Shown here piece by piece: positions 24,754 through 33,899 of a stretch of DNA of 64,000 nucleotides. This DNA is from Chitinophagaceae bacterium UBA7600. GTDB lineage: Bacteria; Bacteroidota; Bacteroidia; Chitinophagales; Chitinophagaceae. Made by a program: the position numbers and the translations under genes. Location: positions 1 through 64,000 of the forward strand of contig DLKC01000017.1 in assembly GCA_002478885.1 (NCBI GenBank), in the 5' to 3' direction. Each line of letters begins with the position of its first letter. The stretch's first letter is position 1. Below the pieces are notes generated by a model. The model had not been told where the DNA came from. It saw only the letters and a program-made list of their open reading frames with translations, and did no database searches.

Positions 24754-26169
24754 ATGGAAAAGAAAAAACAGCGACCCTGCACTGTTGATGCTTTCCTTTC
24801 TTTTATTAATCATTTTGCCTGTTCATCTGCAATTGTTTTTTTAGTAGGCGTTGTTTCAATAGCAAGTTGCACCAAAATTAGTGAGCAGGTTAGCCAGTTA
24901 TCAACTGGTGATGAAAGTTTGAAAAAAGAGGGAAATACAAAACCCAATATCATTATTTTGTTAGGCGACGACGTGGGTTACGAGATTCCTGTTGTTGATG
25001 GCGGGGAGTCATACAGCACGCCAAATATTGATAAGATGGCCAGCGAAGGCATGCAATTTACCCGTTGCCATACATCTCCGCTTTGCTCGCCTTCAAGATT
25101 TATGTTGCTCACAGGCAAGTATAATTTCAGGAATTATAATAACTGGGGCATCATGGAAACAAGCAATCGAACAATGGGCAATATGCTAAGGGATGCCGGT
25201 TACAAAACCCTGGTGGCTGGCAAGTGGCAGTTAGGCGGAGGCGATACTTCGATAAGAGCACTCGGGTTCGATGATTATGCTGTCTGGAACCCCTTTTCCG
25301 GCGAAGGCTCTGAAAACCAGGATGGCAAAGGTTCACGATATAAAGATCCACAGGTATATATTAATGGCAGCTATATGCCGAAAGATTCCGTAAGAAACAA
25401 GTATGGTGATGACATCTTCGCCAACTATGTAAAAACGTTTATAAAAAACAACCTGGAGAATCCTTTCTTTGTTTATTACTCCATTTGTCTCGTGCATCCA
25501 CCTTTTGGACCAACACCCGCAGATGCCGCATTTAAAACCTGGGATCCGAGGCTGTCTGACAAAAATTACTTCCCATCTATGGTGAACTATATGGATGCCA
25601 AGGTTGGAGATATCATGAATTTTGTAAAGTCGAAAGGTATTTCCAATAACACATTAATTCTCTATTTCGGAGATAATGGTACATCAGGCGAAATAACGTC
25701 GCTATTCAATGGCGAAAATTTACTGGGTGGCAAAGGCAGCACTAAAGAATCAGGAACACATGTGCCTTTGATTGCGTGGTGGAATGGTAAAATAATTCCA
25801 GGAAGCATTAATGGAGACCTTATTGATCTAACCGATTTTATGCCTACCCTTGCCGATGTCGCGAATATTCCAAGACCTACCACATATGGTATTCTTGATG
25901 GTGTAAGTTTTGCTCCGGCGTTATTCGGGCAACAAGCAATGCCGAGAAGCTGGGTCTTTTGCCATTACAATCCCAATCCTGTAAAGCTACCGGATGTGCT
26001 AAAGAGGTGGGCTCAGGATAAAGAATTTAAATATTACGAATCAGGAAAGTTTGTTGATTATATCAAAGATCCGGAAGAGTATAACCAATTGTATGATTCC
26101 TTACTTACGCCTGAACAAATGGCTATCAAAAGTAATTTGCAGGCAGTAATTGCAGGCATGCATAATTAA
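24754..26169 (+). CDS. Sulfatase (arylsulfatase A-like), lipoprotein
   Basis: Type I sulfatase that removes sulfate esters from an organic substrate, probably a glycan. Residues about 28-45 are hydrophobic and end IASC, a lipobox, so it should be lipid-anchored after a long N-terminal region. Catalytic signature CSPSRFMLLTGKY (about 111-123) carries the Cys to be converted to formylglycine. Metal ligands: LLGDDVGYE at the start of the domain and YFGDNGTSGE. Residues after 440 look complete. The FGE-like fusion at 45786-48581 lacks FGE cysteines and is unlikely to activate it. Confidence 0.88.
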   Translation: MEKKKQRPCTVDAFLSFINHFACSSAIVFLVGVVSIASCTKISEQVSQLSTGDESLKKEGNTKPNIIILLGDDVGYEIPVVDGGESYSTPNIDKMASEGMQFTRCHTSPLCSPSRFMLLTGKYNFRNYNNWGIMETSNRTMGNMLRDAGYKTLVAGKWQLGGGDTSIRALGFDDYAVWNPFSGEGSENQDGKGSRYKDPQVYINGSYMPKDSVRNKYGDDIFANYVKTFIKNNLENPFFVYYSICLVHPPFGPTPADAAFKTWDPRLSDKNYFPSMVNYMDAKVGDIMNFVKSKGISNNTLILYFGDNGTSGEITSLFNGENLLGGKGSTKESGTHVPLIAWWNGKIIPGSINGDLIDLTDFMPTLADVANIPRPTTYGILDGVSFAPALFGQQAMPRSWVFCHYNPNPVKLPDVLKRWAQDKEFKYYESGKFVDYIKDPEEYNQLYDSLLTPEQMAIKSNLQAVIAGMHN

Positions 26170-26211
26170 CCGGGCAAAAAACAAACTTTCGCTACACTAA
26201 TATTGCCCGGT
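26169..26211. terminator. Bidirectional hairpin between convergent genes
   Basis: ACCGGGCAA at 26169-26177 and TTGCCCGGT at 26203-26211 form a perfect nine-base stem with a 25-base loop. One arm overlaps the end of each convergent gene. A T-run is lacking on the plus side, so the role is a guess from placement. Confidence 0.4.
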
Positions 26212-26568
26212 ACTTAAGAGCACGAGTGTGCAGGCCTCCATGATTTCTATTCCTTGTTTTATAGCTTTTTCTGACAGTTCACTATTTTCTGCACCAGGAT
26301 TGAAAATGATTCGTTTAGGGTTCAAAGACAAAATATAATCGTAATACTCCTTTTGATTATGCTCATTCAGGTAAAGCGTAATCGTATCAACATCTTCAAC
26401 TATCGGCTGGCCCGTGATTATTGAAACACTATCGATCTCTCCGTTTCGTTTACCAATCGCAATAACGGGATGCTGCGCCGCTACCAGCCTTTTGATTGCT
26501 AAATAGCTATAGCGGGAAGGATTATCAGATGCTCCCATCACCACCGTTTTTTTCTTTGTGTTTCCCAT
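26197..26568 (-). CDS. CoA-binding (YccU-like) Rossmann-fold protein
   Basis: Small stand-alone CoA-binding domain protein. It starts with KKKTVVMGASDNPSRYSYLAIK (nucleotide-binding loop and Ser/Tyr-rich segment), and continues with HPVIAIGKRNGEI and PKRIIFNPGAENSEL, then EACTLVLLSTGQ near the end, which is the family pattern. Length 123 is normal. Its first 44 bases overlap the end of the upstream membrane protein gene, so the two are translated from one message. Confidence 0.82.
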   Translation of the reverse strand: MGNTKKKTVVMGASDNPSRYSYLAIKRLVAAQHPVIAIGKRNGEIDSVSIITGQPIVEDVDTITLYLNEHNQKEYYDYILSLNPKRIIFNPGAENSELSEKAIKQGIEIMEACTLVLLSTGQY

Positions 26569-26929
26569 GTAGCAGATATTTTCTATAAATATACAGGTAA
26601 TAGAATGCAGTTAATACAGCACCTACAAGACCAGCGATTGCGATACCTATGGCAACTTGATTATCCTGGTAATCCCTGAAGAAAAAAGCCGAGATAAAAA
26701 TGGCCAGTGAAACACAGCAACACGTCCAATAATACCCTAGCTGCTTTTTAATAATACCTCGGGAACGATAGCTGTTGATAGCTGCGCTAATCATTTGCCA
26801 AATGCCTAGTGGAAGTAACAAAAATAAACCCACGAGTAGGTATCCCTCCTCTATTATGCCGGCAGCCACCAACAGAGCAATGACTACAATCAGCAATAAC
26901 TGACCAAAATGATCTATTTTTTTCCCCAT
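26525..26929 (-). CDS. Hypothetical four-helix membrane protein
   Basis: I do not recognise the family. Four hydrophobic segments (about residues 8-24, 29-47, 67-85 and 93-113) with a Cys-Cys-Cys cluster at the third. The C-terminus is basic (HGKHKEKNGG). It overlaps the CoA-binding protein gene by 44 bases, pointing to coupled translation. Confidence 0.65.
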   Translation of the reverse strand: MGKKIDHFGQLLLIVVIALLVAAGIIEEGYLLVGLFLLLPLGIWQMISAAINSYRSRGIIKKQLGYYWTCCCVSLAIFISAFFFRDYQDNQVAIGIAIAGLVGAVLTAFYYLYIYRKYLLHGKHKEKNGGDGSI

Positions 26930-27034
26930 AAGATAACTTTTGTCGAATGTACTTTTTGCATTTTTAGCTGAATATAAGTAGAAAAGGGTATTTTATTCAG
27001 CCGCTAAATACTGATATTGTGATAAATGGTTTCA

Positions 27035-27619
27035 ATGAAAAAGATATACGTCTTCATATTGCTACTAGCCGTTTTGTCAACAAAAGCTAGTGCACAGTCG
27101 CTTTCAGAGGCATTAAATAAAAACGATACCTTAACCGCACTAAAGCTCATTAATTCAGGTTACAGTATTGATTCAGTTGATAAGTTCGGAAGCTCTGCTC
27201 TAATGAGTGCATGCAGGTATACTGCCGACACCGCAGAAGCGCTTTTTTTGTTGAACCACGGAGCGAAAGCCGATTATCCAAAATCAGCGAAAGGCAGAAC
27301 GGCGCTCCTTATAGCCTGCGCATATTATGGCGGCGTGCCATTGTGCAGGACACTGTTAAGCCATGGTGCTGACATAAATGCAGTAACATTCACCGGAGAA
27401 TCTGCCTTAATGTTAGCAGCTTCAAATGCTAAAGCTGATGTGGTGGAATATCTTATCAAGGCCGGAGCAAATACAAAATTAAAAACCAGTTCAGGCAGAA
27501 CAGCCCTAGATTACGCAAATCAGGCATCGATCGACGATACAATTAAACAAATGATGAAATGCTGCAGTGTTGACAAAGAAAAAACCATTGCATTAATTAG
27601 TCAGGCGATGAATAATTAG
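27035..27619 (+). CDS. Secreted ankyrin repeat protein
   Basis: Signal peptide at residues 1-20 (ending ASAQ), then ankyrin repeats: ALKLINSGYSIDSVDKFGSS, MSACRYTADTAEALFLLNHG, LIACAYYGGVPLCRTLLSHG and LAASNAKADVVEYLIKAGAN, followed by TKLKTSSGRTALDYA. Exported ankyrin proteins in this phylum usually work in protein contacts; a specific partner is not visible. The frame opens at 27026; ATG at 27035 is chosen because it begins directly before the KKIYVF signal. Confidence 0.82.
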   Translation: MKKIYVFILLLAVLSTKASAQSLSEALNKNDTLTALKLINSGYSIDSVDKFGSSALMSACRYTADTAEALFLLNHGAKADYPKSAKGRTALLIACAYYGGVPLCRTLLSHGADINAVTFTGESALMLAASNAKADVVEYLIKAGANTKLKTSSGRTALDYANQASIDDTIKQMMKCCSVDKEKTIALISQAMNN

Positions 27620-27653
27620 ACCCCTCTTCGAAATTTTATCTATGCTACACTGA

Positions 27654-28637
27654 CTAAAATAAATGGTAGGCTTTGCGGGGCAGTTGTGCAATAATATTTT
27701 CAAAAGCTTCCTCAACGGAGTTGTGTTTAAATGCAAACCCGCTTTCCAGTAATTTTGTTGGCAATACCCAACGGCTTTTCAATAATAGCTCCGTCTCCGT
27801 TCCAATAATGGTCGCACCTGTTTTCAGCATCCATTCGGGTGCATGCAACCCACATACATGCCCGGTAACTTCCCGTAATTTTCGCATAAAGGTTTCGTTG
27901 GTTACAGGATTCGGACTGCTTAAGTTGTAAACGCCTTCCAATTCTTTTTGCTGCCATAAAAATTCAATTGCCCGGCAAACGTCTTCAATATGCACCCAAC
28001 TATACATCTGCCTCCCGTTTCCCTGTTTACCACCAAGCCCGATTTTGCAGAGATTAAGGTATGGGATCATTACACCGCCGGCGCCCAATGTTACTGCCAT
28101 GCGAAGAGCAGTCTTTCGCGTAAAAGCAGTGCGTTGCTCGAAAAATGTTCTTTCCCAAAGTTTGCACACCTGCACGCTGAAATCATTTTCATATTCGCCG
28201 TTGTATTCGTCAAAAGCATGTTCTGTCGCACTTTTATAAATGGTAGCTGATGCGGCGTTTATCCAAAGTTGCGGCGGCACAACAGCGCTTTTTATGGCTT
28301 CCCCGATTGCCCTCGTAGCATTAATACGACTGCTAAAAATCTCACGCTTGTTGTGCTCGTTGTACCGGCAATTGACTGATTTTCCTGCAAGATTTATCAC
28401 AATGTTGCAGCCATCTATTTCCCTGCACCATTCCCCGCTACTTATGCCATCCCATGCCACAACGCGCCCATGTCTTTTAAACGATTCTTTGCCACCGCCT
28501 CTATTATAAGCATTATTCACCTGGCCTTTTTTAACGCGCGAAAGAATAACTATGTCATTTTCTTTTCCGAAATATTCGGCTACCGCAGTTCCGATAAAAC
28601 CCGAGCCGCCTGCAATTAAGATTTTAATATTTTTCAT
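27654..28637 (-). CDS. TIGR01777 family NAD-dependent epimerase-like protein
   Basis: Extended short-chain dehydrogenase fold. GGSGFIGTAVAEYF (about 10-23) is the Rossmann glycine motif. VINLAGKSVNCRYN, SSRINATRAIGEAI, SATIYKSA (where the Tyr is expected) and WVHIEDVCRAIEFL follow in the TIGR01777 order, and the C-terminus resembles DUF1731 (APEWMLKTGATIIGTETELLLKSRWV). Catalytic activity of this family is not settled. It converges on the ankyrin gene. Confidence 0.87.
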   Translation of the reverse strand: MKNIKILIAGGSGFIGTAVAEYFGKENDIVILSRVKKGQVNNAYNRGGGKESFKRHGRVVAWDGISSGEWCREIDGCNIVINLAGKSVNCRYNEHNKREIFSSRINATRAIGEAIKSAVVPPQLWINAASATIYKSATEHAFDEYNGEYENDFSVQVCKLWERTFFEQRTAFTRKTALRMAVTLGAGGVMIPYLNLCKIGLGGKQGNGRQMYSWVHIEDVCRAIEFLWQQKELEGVYNLSSPNPVTNETFMRKLREVTGHVCGLHAPEWMLKTGATIIGTETELLLKSRWVLPTKLLESGFAFKHNSVEEAFENIIAQLPRKAYHLF

Positions 28638-28663
28638 CTCACTAAGGTTTTTGTTGATTTTTT

Positions 28664-28842
28664 GTAGCCGGCTTTTGTTCTTTGGTCAACGCCTGTTGTG
28701 TCACTCACTTCAGGGTTCTGAACTTTTTTCGTCAGGCCTGGATAGTATTGGAGCCAATGCAGGTTTGCCGATTGGCGGTATTAAGTACAAGTGTGCGACG
28801 CAACGAAAGATGATAGCGTTACTAAAGACGGGTCCATAAAAA
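28664..28842. repeat. Dispersed intergenic repeat, locus 11 (inverted pair, B/A)
   Basis: Plus B-type core at 28695-28712 with GTAGCCGGCTT at 28664 before it, and minus A-type core at 28787-28804 followed by GGGTCCATAAAAAA at 28830. The space 28638-28909 contains no supported gene. Confidence 0.85.
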
Positions 28843-28909
28843 AGCACCGTGTTATTACCGAAAGGTTGCACATAAATGCCGACAGGTTAAAGATGTAAAA
28901 CATGACAAC

Positions 28910-29278
28910 TTATTTGAGAATAGACAAAGGCCTTTTCAGGTACACAAATGTTTCTTTATAACAGAGGTGTAAGTAATAGAGCGCCATTAACGGTGCAGCG
29001 AAAAGCAGCGGTATAAACACAACCCCGGTAACATAAACCAATGGCGTCAGCAGCATGCAACCACAAAGTATATAGCATATGTTGTGATAAACCCGTCTTT
29101 GTGTGCCTTTGGTCGTAAAGTAGCGCAGGCATTCGTGCAAAAGCATGCTGAGCAATTGCGAACCACCGGCGATAAAGTATGCCCTATAAAAGTCTATTTG
29201 ATCCATTACAATGGCAATGATGCATATTAATATTATCAAGATCTGCACGCCAAAATCGACAAGTTTAAAATTCTTCAT
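28910..29278 (-). CDS. Hypothetical small membrane protein, probably controlled by the adjacent GbsR-type regulator
   Basis: Family not recognised. Four hydrophobic segments (about 8-25, 31-47, 66-85 and 87-105) make a polytopic inner-membrane protein of 122 residues. A candidate operator at 29297-29314, identical in layout to one before the regulator gene, sits just before its start. This suggests control by the 29368-29874 protein. No catalytic motif is seen. Confidence 0.65.
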   Translation of the reverse strand: MKNFKLVDFGVQILIILICIIAIVMDQIDFYRAYFIAGGSQLLSMLLHECLRYFTTKGTQRRVYHNICYILCGCMLLTPLVYVTGVVFIPLLFAAPLMALYYLHLCYKETFVYLKRPLSILK

Positions 29279-29296
29279 ATACTGTAATTTTAATAT

Positions 29297-29314
29297 TTTC
29301 AGTAATAATTGAAA
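29297..29314. promoter_or_regulatory. Candidate operator before the small membrane protein gene
   Basis: TTTCA (29297-29301), eight bases, TGAAA (29310-29314). The same TTTCA-N8-TGAAA layout appears at 29903-29920 before the regulator gene, both within short AT-rich stretches. Confidence 0.5.
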
Positions 29315-29367
29315 TAATAGATCATTTAAAAAGCCGGATTAACGGCTTGCCAGTTTAGCTGGATATT

Positions 29368-29874
29368 TTATTTAAAAAGCTTTAAAAAGCTGCTCCAAAA
29401 CCAGTTTTCTTCTGCTTTTATCATAACATCCATTGTTTTTTCGGCCTGGCTGGCAAATTTCTTGACGTTTTCGATTGCTTCGGTAAAAGCTTTAACGTCG
29501 GCATTTCTTTTATCGCCTTCGATATCACTTATCTGGTTCAGCACTTTTAGCATGGGATCAAGTTCCCGCTTCTTTCGCTGATACATGATGCGAGTAGCTA
29601 CCTTCCAAATATCTTTTTCAGCCGAAAAGTATTCTTTCCGGTCGCCGGGAATAATTACTTTGTCTATAAGGCCCCACTCCATCAGGTCGCGCAAATTCAT
29701 GTTAGCATTGCCCCGGCTGATGCTTAGTTCTTCCATTACTTCGTCAGTGCTTAATGGTTTGCTTGCAACAAGCAGCAGGGAATGCACCTGCGCCATTGTG
29801 CGGTTAATGCCCCATTGGCTTCCGAGAACTCCCCAGCTATGAATGAACTGTTGTTTCGCCTCTGTAAGTTTCAT
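29368..29874 (-). CDS. GbsR/MarR-family transcriptional regulator
   Basis: DNA-binding regulator of the GbsR branch of MarR proteins. The winged helix-turn-helix lies at about 25-95: AQVHSLLLVASKPLSTDEVM, EELSISRGNANMNLRDLMEW (recognition region) and GDRKEYFSAEKD (wing). A helical C-terminus after residue 100 probably dimerises. A small membrane protein gene follows on the same strand. Palindromic sites TTTCA-N8-TGAAA precede both genes, which fits autoregulation plus control of the neighbour. Confidence 0.85.
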   Translation of the reverse strand: MKLTEAKQQFIHSWGVLGSQWGINRTMAQVHSLLLVASKPLSTDEVMEELSISRGNANMNLRDLMEWGLIDKVIIPGDRKEYFSAEKDIWKVATRIMYQRKKRELDPMLKVLNQISDIEGDKRNADVKAFTEAIENVKKFASQAEKTMDVMIKAEENWFWSSFLKLFK

Positions 29875-29902
29875 AGAACAAAAATAGTGTTTGTTATCGA
29901 AT

Positions 29903-29920
29903 TTTCAGTATTTATTGAAA
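29903..29920. promoter_or_regulatory. Candidate operator before the GbsR-type regulator gene
   Basis: TTTCA (29903-29907), eight bases, TGAAA (29916-29920), matching the site at 29297-29314. Position near the start codon suits autorepression. Confidence 0.5.
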
Positions 29921-29950
29921 TTAAAATTTTCATTAAAAATGCTTTCTTCC

Positions 29951-30334
29951 TTAACCCATAGAATGTAAGGCTACCCGGTTGCCTTCACAATCTTTGATAA
30001 GTGCCCAATAACCTAGATCAGGCCCCACAGGTGTTTTAACAACCAATATCTCGCCGCCGGCATTCGGAACGCGATCCAGCATTACCTGGAGGTCTGGCTG
30101 ACAGTTGAGATAGATAAGGCTGCCATTATCTGAGGGAGTGTACAATGTAGGGTTATGCACGATTGCGCCACCCACCTTTCCCGCTTTAAAGTCGTAAAGA
30201 AAAAAACCCATTCGTGCCGGCCCCAAGTTGCTTTCAGGCATTTGATAATCGAATAAAGTCTCGTAAAACTTCTTTGCCCTGTCGAAATCACCTACGGGTA
30301 TTTCGAACCAATTGAGTGCATTACCTAGTTGCAT
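29951..30334 (-). CDS. VOC (glyoxalase/bleomycin-resistance) superfamily protein
   Basis: Small beta-alpha-beta-beta-beta fold protein. Segments LNWFEIPVGDFDRAKKFYET, KVGGAIVHN and YWALIKDCEGNRVALHSMG have the pattern of the VOC family; a His near the end and acidic residues could bind metal. The frame opens at 30379, but ATG at 30334 (MQLGNALNWFEIP) gives the normal N-terminus. Substrate unknown. Confidence 0.82.
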   Translation of the reverse strand: MQLGNALNWFEIPVGDFDRAKKFYETLFDYQMPESNLGPARMGFFLYDFKAGKVGGAIVHNPTLYTPSDNGSLIYLNCQPDLQVMLDRVPNAGGEILVVKTPVGPDLGYWALIKDCEGNRVALHSMG

Positions 30335-30510
30335 ATAAAAAATTAAGAAGCAAAAGTTACGGAAAAAGTTCGGGTGCATTTACTAACAGGTATTTTCAAG
30401 ATTCGTTTATATAAATCATTTTGAAAATTATTTCGCGTGTATGTGATTTAATTAAAAAAACATTTTTACCTTAACGAGTCATAATAAAAAAATAAAAAAA
30501 TCTCTCACTC

Positions 30511-30948
30511 ATGGCAAAAGCAAATAAAAAGAAGGCCGCTCCTAAAAAGAAAGCTGCTCCTAAAAAGGCAGTCAAAAAAGCAGCACCAAAGAAAGCCGTA
30601 AAAAAAGCAGCACCCAAAAAAGCGGTGAAGAAAGCTGCTCCTAAAAAGGCAGTAACCAAAAAGGCAGTAACCAAAAAGGCAGCACCCAAAAAAGCAGCGC
30701 CAAAGAAAGCAGTGAAAAAAGCAGCTCCGAAAAAGGCTGCACCAAAGAAAGCAGCTCCAAAAAAAGCAGTGAAGAAGGCTGCTCCAAAGAAAGCTGCACC
30801 AAAAAAAGCAGCACCAAAGAAAGCAGTGAAAAAAGCGGCTCCAAAAAAGAAACCAGCTCCAGCCCCGGCACCAGCGCCCGTAGCAGAAGCGCCTGTTGAA
30901 GCACCTGCACCAGCAGCTGAACCCGGTGAAACTCCCACATCTAACTAA
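30511..30948 (+). CDS. Histone H1-like Lys/Ala/Pro-rich repeat protein
   Basis: Likely a nucleoid-associated or DNA-binding protein. Residues 1-113 are almost wholly KKAAPKKAVKK-type repeats, extremely basic, resembling the eukaryotic H1 C-terminal tail. Residues about 114-145 are an Ala/Pro/Glu-rich acidic tail (PAPAPAPVAEAPVEAPAPA). The DNA repeats at codon level, which also produces long open frames on the opposite strand that I do not treat as genes. A strong hairpin terminator follows the stop. Confidence 0.85.
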   Translation: MAKANKKKAAPKKKAAPKKAVKKAAPKKAVKKAAPKKAVKKAAPKKAVTKKAVTKKAAPKKAAPKKAVKKAAPKKAAPKKAAPKKAVKKAAPKKAAPKKAAPKKAVKKAAPKKKPAPAPAPAPVAEAPVEAPAPAAEPGETPTSN

Positions 30949-30970
30949 ACAATAAATAGTTGAGTTATTC

Positions 30971-31004
30971 AAAAAGCCTTTCTTAATGAAAGGCTTTTTC
31001 TCTT
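30971..31004 (+). terminator. Rho-independent terminator of the H1-like gene
   Basis: AAAAAGCCTTTC and GAAAGGCTTTTT form a perfect twelve-base stem with loop TTAAT, followed by a T-rich run (TTTTTCTCTTT). It begins 23 bases after the stop. Confidence 0.9.
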
Positions 31005-31094
31005 TCATGGATAAGCCGCCAAGGACATACTATACACGTTTATTTTAATCGCTTTTACTTAAGCATTGTGTAATTTTATTTTTTGCAAATCGCC

Positions 31095-33872
31095 ATGGTG
31101 AAATATTTTAAGAACAATAAATTGGTGCTGGCAATTGTATTAATTATTGCCGTTGTGGCTACCATATTTGTTTATAACCTGCTTTTCGGCAAGCCGGTTG
31201 ATTTCAGTACACAGGTTAAACCCATTATCAATGCAAAGTGTATTACCTGTCATGGTGGTGTTAAAGCAAAAGCCGGGTTTAGCCTGCTGTTCCGGGAGGA
31301 AGCACTTGCCAAAACCAAGTCTGGCAAACCTGCCATTATTCCCGGTGACGCAGATCACAGTGAATTAATAAAACGTATAACCGCAAGCGATCCGGAAGAA
31401 CGCATGCCTTATAAACACGAACCCCTGAGCAAAGCAGAAATAGATATATTTCGTAAATGGATCGATCAGGGTGCACAATGGGGTGAGCATTGGGCCTATG
31501 TTCCGGTAAAAGAAACTGAAGTTCCAAATCAAAAAACAATCTTTGGCTTGTTCCCCTCAAAAAGCGATTGGGCAAAAAATGAGGTAGATCAATTCATAGA
31601 ATCGAAACTAAAAGAGTTCGACCTGGAGCCCTCGCCGCAGGCTGATAAAGCTACGCTGCTGCGCCGGCTAAGCCTGGACGTCATCGGCATGCCAGCACCA
31701 GATACTGTTGCGAAGAAATTTTTGAACGACAACAGTGATCATGCATACGAAACCCTTGTTGACTCTTTGATCGCTTCACCACACTTTGGGGAAAAATGGA
31801 CCGGCATGTGGCTCGATCTTGCACGTTATGCAGACACGAAAGGCTACGAACGCGACGATAGCCGCAATATCTGGCCCTACCGCGACTGGCTTATCAACGC
31901 GTTTAACAGCGATATGCCTTACGACTCGTTTTTAATAAAACAAATCGCCGGTGATCTTTTGCCCAAATCAACTGACGACGACTTTATCGCCACCGCATTC
32001 CATCGCAACACTATGACCAACGATGAGGGTGGCACCGATAATGAAGAGTTCCGAACCTCCGCGGTGCTCGACAGGGTGAATACCACGTGGCAGGCCGTTA
32101 TGAGTACAACGTTTGGTTGCGTGCAATGCCATAGCCATCCTTATGATCCATTTAAACACGATGAGTATTACAAATTCATGGCGTTCTTCAACGATACGAG
32201 AGATGAAGATACCTATGCCGACTATCCAAAGCTTCGTGAATTCAACGATAGTATGCAAACCGAACTGGCAACATTAATAAGCTGGGTCAAACAAAACGTC
32301 TCCGACAAAAAAGCAAAAGAACTTTACGGGTTTTTAAAGACTTGGGAGCCTTCTTACAACTCTTTGGTGTGCGACAGCTTCACCAATAGCGAACTTAGCG
32401 ATACAAAGTGGCTTGCATTCCGCAACAACGCGGTATGCCGTTTAAAAAACATTGATCTTACCGGCAAAAATGTTTTGATCTACCGGCTTTTATCCATCCC
32501 TGAAAAATCAGGGATCTGGCAGATTCATCTCGACAATATCAATGGGCCTGTTGTTGCCACTGTCAATTTTAAAACGGCCGCCATAACAGAAAAATCGCTG
32601 ATTCAGGAAACACCCTTGGCGCCAACGAAAGGAGTTCATAATTTAATTTTTACTTACAGCAATAGCTCTTTGAAAGATCCACTTGAGAATGCGGTTACAT
32701 TTGATTGGTTTTATTTTACAGAGCCATTTCCGGGAGCAGATAAAGTTGGCTATGCCGATATGAAAACAAGCTTTTGGCACCTCCTCAATGCCAATGTGCC
32801 TTCCGTTCCCGTGATGATGGACAACCCCACCGACATGCACCGCGCCACTTATATTTTTGAACGTGGCAACTGGATGGTCAAAGGAGATAAAGTGGAAGCC
32901 GATGTTCCAAAATCATTAAACCCGTTCCCGGCAAATGCGCCACACAATCGTTTGGGTTTAGCAGAGTGGATCACTTCTAAACAAAACCCGCTTACCGCCA
33001 GAACAATGGTTAACCGTGTGTGGGAACAACTCTTTGGAACCGGCCTTGTTGAAACCCTCGAAGACATGGGTACCCAGGGCGCATTACCTACACATCGCGA
33101 ATTATTGGATTGGCTTAGTTACCAGTTCATGTATAAATATAACTGGAGTGTTAAAGATCTTGTGAAAACATTGGTGATGAGTGCAACCTATCAGCAGGAT
33201 TCAAAACTATCTCCAGAAACCGAACAAAAAGACCCGAACAACAAATACTATTCACATGCACCGAGGGTTCGGCTATCATCAGAACAGGTACGCGACCAGG
33301 CATTATGCATCAGCGGTTTGATGAGCTATAAAATGTTTGGGCCAAGTGTGTTTCCTTACCAGCCCAAAGGCATCTGGCTTTCTCCATGGAATGGCGCCGA
33401 GTGGGTGCAGAGCAAAGGAGAAGACCAATACCGGCGTGCATTGTATACGTATTGGAAAAGATCTGCCGCATACCCGTCTATGATCACCTTCGACGGTGTA
33501 AGCCGCGAAGTATGCACTGCACGCCGTATTCGAACCAATACACCGTTGCAGGCACTTACCACACTTAACGATAGCGCCTACATTGATTGCGCAAGAAATT
33601 TCGCTTTACGCATGCAGCAACAGGTGGGCAGTAGTCCATCAGATCAAATCAGCAAGGGTTTTGAGATTGCCACTTTGCACCAGCCCGCGCAGGGAAGTTT
33701 ACAAGCCCTGCTCCAGCTCTATAATAATGCGCTCACTCAATTCAAAAAAGATGCAGGTAAAACCTGCGAAATACTTGGTGGCATGAGCAACAATACCAAC
33801 CCTGAAACGGCCGCATTAACCGTTGTGGCAAATGCAATTCTGAATCTCGATGAAGTCGTTACAAGAAATTAA
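31095..33872 (+). CDS. PSCyt1/PSD1 (DUF1549/DUF1553) cytochrome-domain protein, copy 1
   Basis: Exported or membrane-anchored heme protein of a type well known from Planctomycetes and some Bacteroidota; its enzymology is not settled. A transmembrane or signal stretch covers about 9-28. A single heme site CITCHGGVKAKAGFS follows near residue 48, after DFSTQVKPIIN. DUF1549 (EVDQFIESKLKEF to NTTWQAVMSTTFGCVQCHSH) contains a second CxxCH. DUF1553 covers about 640-925, ending CTARRIRTNTPLQALTTLND. The frame opens at 31083; ATG at 31095 fits better. A very similar gene lies 289 bases downstream. Confidence 0.87.
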   Translation: MVKYFKNNKLVLAIVLIIAVVATIFVYNLLFGKPVDFSTQVKPIINAKCITCHGGVKAKAGFSLLFREEALAKTKSGKPAIIPGDADHSELIKRITASDPEERMPYKHEPLSKAEIDIFRKWIDQGAQWGEHWAYVPVKETEVPNQKTIFGLFPSKSDWAKNEVDQFIESKLKEFDLEPSPQADKATLLRRLSLDVIGMPAPDTVAKKFLNDNSDHAYETLVDSLIASPHFGEKWTGMWLDLARYADTKGYERDDSRNIWPYRDWLINAFNSDMPYDSFLIKQIAGDLLPKSTDDDFIATAFHRNTMTNDEGGTDNEEFRTSAVLDRVNTTWQAVMSTTFGCVQCHSHPYDPFKHDEYYKFMAFFNDTRDEDTYADYPKLREFNDSMQTELATLISWVKQNVSDKKAKELYGFLKTWEPSYNSLVCDSFTNSELSDTKWLAFRNNAVCRLKNIDLTGKNVLIYRLLSIPEKSGIWQIHLDNINGPVVATVNFKTAAITEKSLIQETPLAPTKGVHNLIFTYSNSSLKDPLENAVTFDWFYFTEPFPGADKVGYADMKTSFWHLLNANVPSVPVMMDNPTDMHRATYIFERGNWMVKGDKVEADVPKSLNPFPANAPHNRLGLAEWITSKQNPLTARTMVNRVWEQLFGTGLVETLEDMGTQGALPTHRELLDWLSYQFMYKYNWSVKDLVKTLVMSATYQQDSKLSPETEQKDPNNKYYSHAPRVRLSSEQVRDQALCISGLMSYKMFGPSVFPYQPKGIWLSPWNGAEWVQSKGEDQYRRALYTYWKRSAAYPSMITFDGVSREVCTARRIRTNTPLQALTTLNDSAYIDCARNFALRMQQQVGSSPSDQISKGFEIATLHQPAQGSLQALLQLYNNALTQFKKDAGKTCEILGGMSNNTNPETAALTVVANAILNLDEVVTRN

Positions 33873-33899
33873 CAGGCGGTCGAAGAAAGAAGAATTTAT

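Noticed and set aside
30471..31008. Long minus-strand open frames over the H1-like gene
   Set aside because: They are the complement of the Lys/Ala/Pro codon repeat, with low-complexity Phe/Gly/Ala or Cys/Phe/Leu products, and they oppose a gene with its own terminator.
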